From: Plantibacter sp. VKM Ac-2880
Lineage (GTDB): Bacteria > Actinomycetota > Actinomycetes > Actinomycetales > Microbacteriaceae
Direction of reading: 5' to 3'
NCBI RefSeq assembly: GCF_015351235.1
Contig: NZ_JADKSJ010000002.1
Span: 1 to 64,000, forward strand
DNA length: 64,000 nucleotides
Under the pieces are notes generated by a model that was not told where the DNA came from, did not search any database, and saw only the letters and a program-made list of their open reading frames with translations. The position numbers and the translations under genes are program-made. Positions 21,559 to 30,048 of this stretch are shown here, in pieces; within the stretch, counting starts at the first letter, position 1, and each line of letters opens with the position of its first letter.

Positions 21559-22202
21559 CGCGCGATCCTCCACTTCTTCTCGAAGGCCCGTTGGGCGAGG
21601 GACAGGAGCGACACGAGGGCGACGAAGATGAGGGCCACCCAGAGCAGTCCGATGAGGAGCGGCTCACCGCGCTCGGACAGGTTCGCGCGGATGGCGCCGG
21701 CTTCGGCGACGGAGAAGCCCGCTGCGACGGTGGTGTTCTTGAGCAGGGCGATCAACACGCTGAACAGCGGCGGCAGCACCGCACGGAACGCCTGCGGGAG
21801 GATGACGAGCGTCATGGTCTGCCCGAACGGCAACCCGATCGCACGAGCGGCCTCGGCTTGGCCGATCGGCACCGTGTTGACGCCGGAACGCAGGACCTCG
21901 GCGACGTAGGTCGCGGTGTAGAGGCTCAGGCCGATGATGGCGAGCGTGGTGTAACTCACTTCCGGCAGCCCGAGTTTGGGGTAGCCGAAGGCGAAGAAGA
22001 AGAGGATGAGGGTGAGCGGGGTGTTGCGCACCGTGTTGACGTACACGGTGCCGAACAGGCGCATGGCCGGCACCGGCGACACCCGCATCGCACCGACGAT
22101 GGTGCCGAGCACGAGCGCGAAGAACCCCGACACCACGAACAGCAACAGGGTGTTGCGGAAGCCGGTGACGAAGAGGTCGAGATTGTCGAGCAGGACGTTC
22201 AT
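21555..22202 (-). CDS. gluC: Glutamate-type ABC importer, permease C
   Basis: Second permease, 215 residues, five membrane helices. The EAA loop reads EVLRSGVNTVPIGQAEAARAIG. It forms a heterodimer with the gluD product by family analogy. The ATG at 22202 lies 107 nt after gluB. The longer upstream frame has no membrane or family features. Confidence 0.88.
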   Translation of the reverse strand: MNVLLDNLDLFVTGFRNTLLLFVVSGFFALVLGTIVGAMRVSPVPAMRLFGTVYVNTVRNTPLTLILFFFAFGYPKLGLPEVSYTTLAIIGLSLYTATYVAEVLRSGVNTVPIGQAEAARAIGLPFGQTMTLVILPQAFRAVLPPLFSVLIALLKNTTVAAGFSVAEAGAIRANLSERGEPLLIGLLWVALIFVALVSLLSLAQRAFEKKWRIAR

Positions 22203-22309
22203 GTCGCGCACGCCTTTCGGGAGGGGGACGCCCGTGGCGGGCGCCTGGGCGGAGTCGACGGGACAGCTCCCCCGGACGGCCACTGGTGCGTGGCCGCCCG
22301 GGGCGCTGC

Positions 22310-23206
22310 TTAGTAGTCGTCGACCGCCGGCTGCGTCACCTTGGTGCCCGAGGCTCCGAGGGTCGCGTCGTAGATCTTCGTCCAGGTGTCGCCACCATCG
22401 GTGAACATCGTGTTGATGAAGTGGCGGAGCGCGTCGTCACCCTTCGGGAGACCGATGCCGTAGAGCTCGGTGCTGAACGGCTCGCCGACCACCTTGAGGG
22501 TGTCCGGGAACTGCGCCGCGTAGCCGATGAGGATGGCCTGGTCGGTGGTGACCGCGTCGACCTTGCCGTCGTTCAGCGCCTCGACGCACTGCGAGTAGGT
22601 GTCGAACTCCTCCGTCTTGGTGTCGGGGAAGTTGTCCTTGATGTTCTGGATGGGCGTGGAACCGGTCGCCGAGCAGACGGTCTTGCCGGCGAGGTCGTCC
22701 TCGCCCTTGATGTCGTCGTTGTCCGCCGCGACGAGCAGGCCCTGGCCGGTCTCGAAGTACGGACCGGCGAAGTCGATCTGCTCCTTGCGCTTGTCGGTGA
22801 TGGAGTAGGTCCCGACGTAGTAGTCGATGTCGCCGTTCACGATCGCCGACTCGCGGTTCGCGCTGGGGATCGCCTTGAACTCGATCTTGTCGGCGTCGAA
22901 GCCGAGCGATGCGGCGATCCACGTCGCCATCTCGACGTCGAAGCCGGAGCGTTCGCCGGTGGCCGCGTCGAGGTACCCGAGACCGGGCTGGTCCTCCTTC
23001 ACGCCGATGCGGACCTTGTCGGCCTTCACCATCGCGTCGTAGGTGGGGCTGCCCTCGAGCTGGACGTCGGAGGCGACCTCGAAGAGGGCGCCGCCGTCGG
23101 ACGCGCCGTCGGTCGATCCGGTGCCGGCGTCGCCGCCGCTGCACCCGCTGAGCGCGAGCGCTGCTGCAGCGACTCCCGCGGTGATGAACATGAGCCTCTT
23201 GCGCAT
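22310..23206 (-). CDS. gluB: Glutamate-binding lipoprotein of ABC importer
   Basis: Extracytoplasmic solute-binding protein family 3, 298 residues. A signal peptide with lipobox LALSGC ends at Cys22, followed by a Gly/Ser/Asp spacer. The mature domain shows GVKEDQPGLGYLD, the SBP_bac_3 signature GFDVEMATWIA, and a disulphide-type pair (CSATGSTP, YSQCVEAL) as in corynebacterial GluB. A strong ribosome site (GGAAGGA) precedes the ATG at 23206. Substrate glutamate is inferred from order and these motifs. Confidence 0.9.
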   Translation of the reverse strand: MRKRLMFITAGVAAAALALSGCSGGDAGTGSTDGASDGGALFEVASDVQLEGSPTYDAMVKADKVRIGVKEDQPGLGYLDAATGERSGFDVEMATWIAASLGFDADKIEFKAIPSANRESAIVNGDIDYYVGTYSITDKRKEQIDFAGPYFETGQGLLVAADNDDIKGEDDLAGKTVCSATGSTPIQNIKDNFPDTKTEEFDTYSQCVEALNDGKVDAVTTDQAILIGYAAQFPDTLKVVGEPFSTELYGIGLPKGDDALRHFINTMFTDGGDTWTKIYDATLGASGTKVTQPAVDDY

Positions 23207-23297
23207 GTTGTCCTTCCTTCCTTGGTGCCCGGGACGGGCCGATCGGTTGGTCAGTTCCGGGTCGCCGCGCGGGGAGCGCGATCCGGAGTGGGATGGG

Positions 23298-24146
23298 TCA
23301 GTGGGTGAGGAGCTTCGACAGGAAGTCCTTCGCACGCTCCGACTGCGGGTTCGTGAAGAACGACTCCGGATCGGTGTCCTCGAGGATCTCCCCGTCGGCC
23401 ATGAAGACCACGCGGTCGGCGGCCTTCCTGGCGAAGCCCATCTCGTGGGTGACGACGATCATCGTCATGCCCTCGCTGGCGAGCTGCACCATGACGTCGA
23501 GCACCTCGTTGATCATCTCGGGGTCGAGCGCCGAGGTGGGCTCGTCGAAGAGCATGACCTTGGGCTTCATGGCGAGGGCTCGGGCGATGGCGACGCGCTG
23601 CTGCTGTCCGCCGGACAACTGCGCGGGCAGCTTGTCGGCCTGTACGCCGATACCGACGCGCTCGAGGAGCACCTTCGCCGCGTCGTCGGCATCGCGCTTC
23701 TTCTGTTTGCGCACCTTGATCGGGCCGAGCGTGACGTTCTCGCGGATGGTCTTGTGCGCGAACAGGTTGAAGGACTGGAAGACCATGCCGACGTCGGCCC
23801 GGAGCTCGGCGAGTTGCTTGCCTTCCTCGGGGAGGCGCTTGCCGTCGATCCGGATCTCCCCCGAGGTGATCGTCTCGAGTCGGTTGATCGTGCGGCACAG
23901 GGTCGACTTGCCGGAACCGGACGGCCCGATCACGACGACGACCTCGCCCTTGTTGACGGTGAGGTTGATGCGCTTCAGGGCATGGAAGTCGCCGTAGTGC
24001 TTCTCGACGTCCTCCATGACGACGAGCGGCTCACCCCGGCCCGCCTGAATCGGATTGCTGGTGGTCTCGTATGCTCCGGCGGATCCGCGCGACGACGGGG
24101 CTTCGGGTTCCGTCGGGCCGGAGTTCGGGGACGCTGTTGGCTCCAT
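23298..24146 (-). CDS. gluA: Glutamate-type ABC importer, ATPase
   Basis: ATP-hydrolysing subunit, 282 residues. It has an unusual 35-residue polar N-terminal extension, then Walker [10 protein letters not shown] near 75, Q-loop VFQSFNLF, signature [15 protein letters not shown], Walker [14 protein letters not shown] and switch His in VVTHEMG. I chose the ATG at 24146: TAGTTT sits 7 nt before it, fitting leaderless initiation. A TTG 9 nt upstream is the alternative. First gene of gluABCD. Confidence 0.9.
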   Translation of the reverse strand: MEPTASPNSGPTEPEAPSSRGSAGAYETTSNPIQAGRGEPLVVMEDVEKHYGDFHALKRINLTVNKGEVVVVIGPSGSGKSTLCRTINRLETITSGEIRIDGKRLPEEGKQLAELRADVGMVFQSFNLFAHKTIRENVTLGPIKVRKQKKRDADDAAKVLLERVGIGVQADKLPAQLSGGQQQRVAIARALAMKPKVMLFDEPTSALDPEMINEVLDVMVQLASEGMTMIVVTHEMGFARKAADRVVFMADGEILEDTDPESFFTNPQSERAKDFLSKLLTH

Positions 24147-24153
24147 GTAACCC

Positions 24154-24159
24154 AAACTA
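24154..24159 (-). promoter_or_regulatory. -10 element of gluABCD (putative leaderless)
   Basis: TAGTTT on the minus strand, 7 nt before the gluA ATG at 24146. Confidence 0.45.
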
Positions 24160-24197
24160 GGTGACCGCGTGTTTCATGCGCATGACGGAAGCGCTAC

Positions 24198-24215
24198 GGT
24201 TACCGTTTCGTAACC
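24198..24215 (-). promoter_or_regulatory. Inverted repeat upstream of gluABCD
   Basis: GGTTAC-N6-GTAACC, perfect 6-bp arms, centred about 60 bp upstream of the gluA start. It also lies 14 bp beyond the trmH-like gene stop, so a terminator role is possible, but the weak AT/GC mix of the arms favours a protein-binding site. Confidence 0.4.
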
Positions 24216-24228
24216 TGGCCGATCGTGG

Positions 24229-25029
24229 TCAGGCGTGCTGCGCGAACGCGCTCTCGAACACGCAGACCGACGCGGCCGTCGCGAGGTTCATGCTCTCGGC
24301 CCGTCCGTAGATCGGAACCGTGACCGCGCGGTCGACCAGTGCCAGGTGCTCATCGGTGAGCCCTCTGGCCTCATTGCCGAACACCCAGGCCGTGGGCTGC
24401 GCGAGCACGCCCTCGGACCGCGCCGCCAGCAGGTCTTCACCCTTGATGTCCGCCGCGAGCGTCTGCAGACCCGCGGCACGCGCGCGTTCCAGGACGGCGG
24501 GCAACTCGACGCCCACGGCGACGGGCAGGTGGAACAGCGAGCCGGTCGTCGACCGGACGACCTTGGGGTTGTAGAGGTCGACGGTCCGTCCGCTGAGGAC
24601 GACGGCGTCGGCTCCGGCGGCGTCGGCCGCCCGGATGATCGTCCCGAGGTTGCCCGGATCGCGGACCTCCTCCAGGATGACGACGAGCTGCGGCTCGCCG
24701 GCGAAGATGTCCTTGATGGAGGTCGGGAACTGCTGCGCGACCGCGATGAACCCCTGCGGTGTGACGGTGTCCGCCATCGACTCGAGCACCTGCTCCGTGA
24801 CGAACTCGATCTCGAGGCCCGCGGCTGACGCGGCGGAGGCGATCTCGGTGTAGCGCTCGAGCGCCGTCGGCGTGGCGTACAACTCGAGGATCAGGTCGGG
24901 CCGGAACTGCAGGGCCTCCGACACCGCCTGTGGTCCTTCGAGGAGGAACAGGCCAGTCTCCTGTCTCGCCGGACGCTTGGCGAGCTTGGCGACGGATCGG
25001 ACGCGCGGGGACCGCGGATTGTCAAGCAC
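24229..25029 (-). CDS. SpoU/TrmH-family RNA 2'-O-methyltransferase
   Basis: SAM-dependent ribose methylation of rRNA or tRNA, 266 residues. An N-terminal substrate-binding domain (1-100, FLLEGPQAVSEAL) is followed by the SPOUT knot: ILEEVRDPGNLGTIIRAADA (motif 1), VFGNEARGL (motif 2) and IPIYGRAESMNLATAASV-like motif 3. Exact target base unknown; TsnR-like 23S methylation is the common annotation. GTG start at 25029 with TAGGAT 6 nt upstream. A gene of this family often follows rplT. Confidence 0.88.
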   Translation of the reverse strand: MLDNPRSPRVRSVAKLAKRPARQETGLFLLEGPQAVSEALQFRPDLILELYATPTALERYTEIASAASAAGLEIEFVTEQVLESMADTVTPQGFIAVAQQFPTSIKDIFAGEPQLVVILEEVRDPGNLGTIIRAADAAGADAVVLSGRTVDLYNPKVVRSTTGSLFHLPVAVGVELPAVLERARAAGLQTLAADIKGEDLLAARSEGVLAQPTAWVFGNEARGLTDEHLALVDRAVTVPIYGRAESMNLATAASVCVFESAFAQHA

Positions 25030-25035
25030 GCACCC

Positions 25036-25041
25036 ATCCTA
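25036..25041 (-). promoter_or_regulatory. -10 element of the SpoU-family gene (putative leaderless)
   Basis: TAGGAT on the minus strand, 6 nt before the GTG at 25029 and downstream of the rplT terminator. Confidence 0.4.
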
Positions 25042-25064
25042 GGGCGCAGGCTCCGGACAGACGA

Positions 25065-25096
25065 AACGGCCCGATCCCCTGAGGGATCGGGCCGTT
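25065..25096 (-). terminator. Terminator of infC-rpmI-rplT
   Basis: Perfect 14-bp stem AACGGCCCGATCCC/GGGATCGGGCCGTT with loop CTGA, 34 nt after the rplT stop. TTCGTCTGT follows on the minus strand. Confidence 0.85.
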
Positions 25097-25130
25097 CGAA
25101 CACGTCCGAGGACGAGCGCAGGGCTTGCGA

Positions 25131-25517
25131 CTAGGCGGAGACCTTCGGCGCCGAGGTGTCGGCGGGCAGCGCGGCCTTGGCCGAGGCGACGAGCGCCGCG
25201 AACGTGGCGGGCTCGTGCACGGCGAGCTCGGCGAGCATGCGACGGTCGACCTCGATACCGGCGAGGCCGAGACCCTGGATGAAGCGGTTGTACGTCATGC
25301 CGTTGGCGCGCGACGCGGCGTTGATGCGCTGGATCCAGAGGCGACGGAAGTCACCCTTGCGCGCACGACGGTCACGGTACGAGTAGACGAGGGAGTGAGT
25401 GACCTGCTCCTTGGCCTTGCGGTACAGACGCGAACGCTGACCGCGGTAACCGGCGGCGCGCTCGAGGATGACGCGACGCTTCTTGTGAGCGTTGACCGCC
25501 CTTTTGACTCTTGCCAT
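25131..25517 (-). CDS. rplT: Ribosomal protein L20
   Basis: Large-subunit assembly protein, 128 residues. N-terminal [20 protein letters not shown] and [20 protein letters not shown] are diagnostic. It ends with an Ala-rich tail. Located 27 nt after rpmI in the standard infC-rpmI-rplT operon. Confidence 0.98.
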   Translation of the reverse strand: MARVKRAVNAHKKRRVILERAAGYRGQRSRLYRKAKEQVTHSLVYSYRDRRARKGDFRRLWIQRINAASRANGMTYNRFIQGLGLAGIEVDRRMLAELAVHEPATFAALVASAKAALPADTSAPKVSA

Positions 25518-25544
25518 GTTCCTAGTTCCTTACGGGTAAACGGT

Positions 25545-25739
25545 CTAGCGACCGAGCAGCTTCTTCATGACCTTGGCGTCGGCGGGCGCCAGCACCTGGT
25601 CCTGGTTCAGGCGACGGGTGCGACGGCTGGACTTGCTCTCCAGGTTGTGTCGCATACCGGCCTGCTGCTTCATCAGCTTGCCGCTGCCGGTGACCTTGAA
25701 TCGCTTCTTGGCCCCGGAGTGGGTCTTCTGCTTCGGCAT
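25545..25739 (-). CDS. rpmI: Ribosomal protein L35
   Basis: A 64-residue basic protein with [20 protein letters not shown] and [14 protein letters not shown], typical of L35. Sits 15 nt after infC and 27 nt before rplT. Confidence 0.98.
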   Translation of the reverse strand: MPKQKTHSGAKKRFKVTGSGKLMKQQAGMRHNLESKSSRRTRRLNQDQVLAPADAKVMKKLLGR

Positions 25740-25754
25740 GGGATTCCTCGTTTC

Positions 25755-26381
<627 letters not shown>

Positions 26382-26387
26382 GCGGAG

Positions 26388-26394
26388 CTCCTCT
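26388..26394 (-). promoter_or_regulatory. Ribosome-binding site deciding the infC start
   Basis: AGAGGAG on the minus strand, 6 nt before the ATC codon. Its position is the main reason for the ATC start call. Confidence 0.7.
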
Positions 26395-26474
26395 GACTGG
26401 GTGGGATGCCACACGGCAGGTCCGATACCTGCGACGCGACGAATTCGGTTCACCACACACCCGTACCCCCGAGC

Positions 26475-26504
26475 GGTGTTCATGAACACCGTGCCGGAAG
26501 GCAC
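26475..26504 (-). other. Paired hairpins in the infC leader
   Basis: Two adjoining perfect dyads: GGTGTTCATGAACACC (26475-26490) and GTGCC-GGAA-GGCAC (26491-26504). They lie about 95-120 nt upstream of the infC start, inside the expected 5' leader. They may form an attenuation or protein-binding structure. Confidence 0.45.
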
Positions 26505-26606
26505 CACGCCCTGGCTACCCGAAGCCGTGAAGCGTCGGGCGGAGCGTGACAACCCGGTAACCTAATGAAGCGGTCAAGCGCGGGTGGGAGAATCTCCTCT
26601 TTCGTA

Positions 26607-26622
26607 CCGAGACATGTCTCGG
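26607..26622. promoter_or_regulatory. Perfect palindrome between infC and DUF1844 genes
   Basis: CCGAGACATGTCTCGG, a perfect 16-bp palindrome, with a smaller dyad GGAG-AAT-CTCC at 26587-26597. It lies between divergent genes, so it could be an operator for either, or part of the infC leader. Confidence 0.4.
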
Positions 26623-26652
26623 AGCACCGCACGAGTCTAACAGAGGATCCAC

Positions 26653-27024
26653 GTGAACAACACCACCAGCCCTTACGACCACGACGACGAGTCGGGCGGA
26701 GCCGATCAGGCCACCCGCGACATCGCGGACGTCCCCGCCGTCGAAGTCATCACCACCGCCGCCGTGCACCTCATGAGCGCCGCAGCGGTCAAGTGCGGCC
26801 TCGCCGACGCCCCCGACGCCCAGACCGACCTCGACGAGGCCCGGAAGCTGATCAACGCCCTCGCCGGCCTCATCACCGCGGGGGCTCCAGAGATCAGCGA
26901 CATGCACGCCCGTTCACTGCGCGACGGCCTCCGTTCGCTGCAGCTCGCCTTCCGGGAGGCCTCGGCCATCCAGGACCCCATCGGCAAGGGGCCCGGCGAG
27001 AAGTGGACCGGCCCGGTCACCTGA
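26653..27024 (+). CDS. DUF1844 family protein
   Basis: A 123-residue protein of unknown function found next to infC in many Actinobacteria. An acidic N-terminus (25 residues) leads into the conserved helical part VEVITTAAVHLMSAAAVKCGL and DLDEARKLINALAGLI, ending FREASAIQDPIG-type sequence. GTG start at 26653 with AGAGGA 6 nt upstream. Cytoplasmic, no membrane segment. Confidence 0.85.
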   Translation: MNNTTSPYDHDDESGGADQATRDIADVPAVEVITTAAVHLMSAAAVKCGLADAPDAQTDLDEARKLINALAGLITAGAPEISDMHARSLRDGLRSLQLAFREASAIQDPIGKGPGEKWTGPVT

Positions 27025-27031
27025 TCCGGTT

Positions 27032-27067
27032 GCCGCCTCGCCGGCCGGAGAACGGTCGGCGAGCGGC
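27032..27067. terminator. Probable terminator between DUF1844 and SseB genes
   Basis: An imperfect GC-rich stem (GCCGC-C-TCGCCG against CGGCGA-GCGGC, one bulge) between two converging stop codons. Confidence 0.5.
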
Positions 27068-27071
27068 GCGG

Positions 27072-27881
27072 TCAGTCTGCGGGACGGAGCGAGACGGCGA
27101 GTGAATCCACCCGGGTGGCGATCGTCTCGTCGGCCGCCCACCGCTGGGCGAGCCGGGCGAGTACCGCGTCGAGTTCCTGCTGGGTGAGGCCCTGCAGCAG
27201 CCCGAGTTCGACCACCAGCTCGGATCCGGCCAGCTTCGCTTCGGGGTCACCGGCACGCAGCCGCACGGTCACGACCGCGAGTTCCGGTTCGATCGACCGT
27301 TCGAACGCCTGCCGAACCGATTCGTCGCTGAAGCTCGGCGTCCACGGCTGTGACTGTGCGATGGCCCAGAGCGCCGGCCGACGGATGGCGAACTCCGTCG
27401 TCGACGTCGGATCGAGCACCACGACGTCGGTCTGCTCACTCGCGGCAGCCAGCGCGACCCGGACACCGTCGGCGGGGATCGGCCGGGCCGTGCCGTTCCA
27501 GACTGACATGGCCCCCACCGAGCTGAACACCGGGAGGACCGTCCGACCGTCGGGGCCGGTCACGGTCACGATCGACAGCTCCTGCGACTTGTCCACCAGC
27601 TGACCGTGCTCATTGCTCCCGGCCTCGCCGAGGTGCGCCACGAGCGGGATGAGCAGTCGTGAGTCCCGGAAGGCGTCGACGACCTCCGCCTCACCGACCT
27701 CACCGGCGCGGAACCGCCGCAGGGCCTCGATCAGGCGTTCCGGCGCGCTGCCGTCGTCGCCCGAGCTCGCGTTCTGCTGGAACCGTCGACCGGCCCAGGG
27801 CTGGCCGGCGGAATCGGCGCCACCCGGCGTCGGGTGGTGGTGCTGGCCGGGCTCGGGACCGTCGTCAGTTGCCGGAGACAT
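27072..27881 (-). CDS. SseB-family protein
   Basis: A 269-residue protein of the SseB family, function unresolved. After a disordered N-terminus (1-45), the conserved domain shows [37 protein letters not shown] and [23 protein letters not shown]. The C-terminal half has a second alpha/beta region. The ATG at 27881 overlaps the priA stop by 17 nt, so it is the last gene of the priA transcript. Such a gene commonly follows priA in Microbacteriaceae (from memory). Confidence 0.82.
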   Translation of the reverse strand: MSPATDDGPEPGQHHHPTPGGADSAGQPWAGRRFQQNASSGDDGSAPERLIEALRRFRAGEVGEAEVVDAFRDSRLLIPLVAHLGEAGSNEHGQLVDKSQELSIVTVTGPDGRTVLPVFSSVGAMSVWNGTARPIPADGVRVALAAASEQTDVVVLDPTSTTEFAIRRPALWAIAQSQPWTPSFSDESVRQAFERSIEPELAVVTVRLRAGDPEAKLAGSELVVELGLLQGLTQQELDAVLARLAQRWAADETIATRVDSLAVSLRPAD

Positions 27882-28611
27882 CCAGCGCCTCGGCCAGGGT
27901 GAAGGCACCGTTGTACAGTGCCTTCCCGATGATCGCCCCTTCGAGGCCGAACGGGACGAGTTCACGCAGCGCGACCAGGTCGTCGAGGCTCGAGATCCCG
28001 CCGGAGGCGACGACCGGCCGGTCGGTGCGGTCGATCACCTGTCGGAGCAACTCGATGTTCGGGCCCTGCATCGTCCCGTCCTTGGTCACGTCGGTCACGA
28101 CGTACCGGGCGCAGCCCGCCTCCTCGAGGCGGTCGAGTACGGTCCAGAGGTCGCCCGCGTCCTGCGTCCACCCGCGGGCCGCCAGGGTCGTCCCCCGGAC
28201 GTCGAGACCGACCGCGATCGCCTCGCCGTACTGGGCGATCACACTCGCCGCCCATTCGGGGTTCTCGAGCGCCGCGGTTCCGAGGTTCACGCGCTTGACG
28301 CCCGTCTCCAGCGCCTGCTCCAGGGAGGCGTCGTCGCGGATGCCACCGGAGAGTTCGATGTTCACCCCGCGCGCCTTCGAGATGACCTTCCGGATGATCG
28401 CACGGTTGTCGCCCCGGCCGAACGCGGCGTCGAGGTCGACGAGGTGGATCCACTCAGCGCCCTGACGGGCCCAGTCCAGAGCCGCATCGACGGGTTCCCC
28501 GTAGTTCGTCTCGGAACCGGCCTCGCCGCGCGTCAGGCGGACGGCCTTCCCGTCCACGATGTCGATCGCCGGCAGCAGGGTCAGGCCGGCCGTCGTGTTG
28601 AACTCGTTCAT
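27865..28611 (-). CDS. priA: PriA: bifunctional HisA / TrpF isomerase
   Basis: A (beta-alpha)8 isomerase of 248 residues. HisA converts ProFAR to PRFAR in histidine synthesis. In most Actinobacteria the same protein (PriA) also does the TrpF step of tryptophan synthesis. Motifs are [15 protein letters not shown] with catalytic Asp, the phosphate site [24 protein letters not shown] with the second catalytic Asp, and [10 protein letters not shown]. The dual activity is inferred from lineage. It lies 86 nt after hisH. Confidence 0.92.
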   Translation of the reverse strand: MNEFNTTAGLTLLPAIDIVDGKAVRLTRGEAGSETNYGEPVDAALDWARQGAEWIHLVDLDAAFGRGDNRAIIRKVISKARGVNIELSGGIRDDASLEQALETGVKRVNLGTAALENPEWAASVIAQYGEAIAVGLDVRGTTLAARGWTQDAGDLWTVLDRLEEAGCARYVVTDVTKDGTMQGPNIELLRQVIDRTDRPVVASGGISSLDDLVALRELVPFGLEGAIIGKALYNGAFTLAEALDVSGN

Positions 28612-28697
28612 GATCCACCGTCTCTTCGGAAGCGGCCAGCCCGTCGGGCGTCGGCGCACAGGATGCCTCGTGGCACAAACACCTGATCCTAGTCGGG

Positions 28698-29333
28698 CTA
28701 GAGCGTGCCGAGCCAGTTGGACAGGAGGCGGATCCCGGCGGTACCCGACTTCTCGGGGTGGAACTGCGTCGCCGACAACGGACCGTTCTCGACGGCGGCG
28801 AGGAAGGGCACCCCGTGGGTCGCCCAGGTGAGGCGTGGCTCGGGGAACGGCGGCATGACCTCCAGGGTCCAGGACTGGGCCGCGTAGGAGTGGACGAAGT
28901 AGAACCGCTCGTCGGCCAGGCCGTCGAAGAGGACCGAGCCGGCGTCCGGCGCGACCGTGTTCCAGCCCATGTGCGGCAGCACCGGTGCGGTGAGTTCGGT
29001 GACGGCGCCCGGCCACTCGCCGAGCCCCTCGGCCTCGGAACCGCGCTCCACCCCGCGCTCGAACATGACCTGCATGCCCACGCAGATGCCGAGGACCGGT
29101 CGGCCTCCGGCGAGACGGCGGTCGATGACCTCGTCGCCGTGGGAGGAACGCAGGGCGCCGATGACCGCGTCGAAGGCGCCGACACCCGGGACGACGAGTC
29201 CGTCTGCGGCTTGGGCGGCCTTGCGGTCCCCCGTCAGGACGACATCGGCGCCGGCGAGCTCGAGCGCCTTCACGGCGGAGTGGACGTTGCCGGAACCGTA
29301 GTCGAGGACGACCACCGACGGGCGCGCCGTCAC
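28698..29333 (-). CDS. hisH: Imidazole glycerol phosphate synthase, glutaminase subunit
   Basis: Supplies ammonia to HisF for ring closure in histidine synthesis. 211 residues, class I amidotransferase fold with nucleophile Cys in [10 protein letters not shown] near residue 83 and the His/Glu pair in TQFHPEKSG. Start ATG at 29333 overlaps the hisB stop by 4 nt. The partner hisF is not in this window. Confidence 0.95.
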   Translation of the reverse strand: MTARPSVVVLDYGSGNVHSAVKALELAGADVVLTGDRKAAQAADGLVVPGVGAFDAVIGALRSSHGDEVIDRRLAGGRPVLGICVGMQVMFERGVERGSEAEGLGEWPGAVTELTAPVLPHMGWNTVAPDAGSVLFDGLADERFYFVHSYAAQSWTLEVMPPFPEPRLTWATHGVPFLAAVENGPLSATQFHPEKSGTAGIRLLSNWLGTL

Positions 29334-29938
29334 AGCGAACCCTTCGTCGACGGGATGCCCTGGACCAGCGGATCCAGCGCCTTCGCCCGACGGAAGGCAC
29401 GCGCGAACGCCTTGAACTCCGCCTCGGCGATGTGGTGCGGGTCGCGGCCGGCGAGCACGTTGACGTGCACCGTGAGACCGGCGTTGAAGGTGATCGCCTC
29501 GAAGACGTGACGCACCATCGACCCGGTGAAGTGTCCGCCGATCAAGTGGAACTCGAACCCGGCAGGCTCACCCCCGTGCACGAGGTACGGGCGGCCGGAG
29601 ATGTCGACCACGGCCTGGACGAGCGCCTCGTCGAGCGGGACGAGGGCGTCGCCATAGCGCGAGATCCCCGACTTGTCGCCGAGCGCCTGGCGGATCGCCT
29701 GCCCGAGGGCGATGCCGACGTCCTCGACCGTGTGGTGGACGTCGATGTCGACGTCGCCGGTCGCGCGCACGGTCAGGTCGGTCAGCGAGTGCTTCGCGAA
29801 CGCCGTGAGCAGGTGGTCGTAGAACGGGACGGAGGTCTCGATGCTGCTCGTACCGGTGCCGTCGAGGTCCAGTTCCAGCTCGATGCTGGATTCGCTCGTC
29901 GAGCGCTGGATCCGGGCCGTTCGCTGCTGCGTGGTCAT
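29330..29938 (-). CDS. hisB: Imidazoleglycerol-phosphate dehydratase
   Basis: Mn-dependent dehydration of IGP, 202 residues, without the histidinol-phosphatase domain of the enterobacterial HisB. Metal motifs: [16 protein letters not shown] and [15 protein letters not shown]. The ATG at 29938 was chosen because TACACT lies 7 nt upstream and the family begins near [12 protein letters not shown]. Divergent from sufS. Confidence 0.95.
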   Translation of the reverse strand: MTTQQRTARIQRSTSESSIELELDLDGTGTSSIETSVPFYDHLLTAFAKHSLTDLTVRATGDVDIDVHHTVEDVGIALGQAIRQALGDKSGISRYGDALVPLDEALVQAVVDISGRPYLVHGGEPAGFEFHLIGGHFTGSMVRHVFEAITFNAGLTVHVNVLAGRDPHHIAEAEFKAFARAFRRAKALDPLVQGIPSTKGSL

Positions 29939-29945
29939 GCGTTCC

Positions 29946-29951
29946 AGTGTA
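29946..29951 (-). promoter_or_regulatory. -10 element of hisB (putative leaderless)
   Basis: TACACT on the minus strand, 7 nt before the hisB ATG. Confidence 0.45.
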
Positions 29952-29977
29952 TCGAGGGCGTGAGCGTCACACGCCGT

Positions 29978-30027
29978 GTGTCGGACGACGGTGGTCGCCA
30001 CGTCATCCGGGAGCGACCGTCCGACAC
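29978..30027. promoter_or_regulatory. Inverted repeat in the hisB-sufS divergent region
   Basis: GTGTCGGACG (29978-29987) and CGTCCGACAC (30018-30027), perfect 10-bp arms 30 bp apart. They lie in the only 110 bp that can hold both divergent promoters. Possibly a two-site operator or a looped regulator site. Confidence 0.45.
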
Positions 30028-30048
30028 GACGCCTATCGTTGAGAGGTC

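Noticed and set aside
26382-26552. Upstream in-frame starts for infC (GTG near 26455, ATG near 26483)
   Set aside because: They would translate the hairpin-rich leader and add non-conserved residues. The ribosome site points to the ATC codon.
30034-30039. TATCGT as a leaderless -10 for sufS
   Set aside because: Spacing to the ATG is 9 nt, outside the 6-8 nt seen elsewhere, and GAGAGG could act as a ribosome site. Left undecided.
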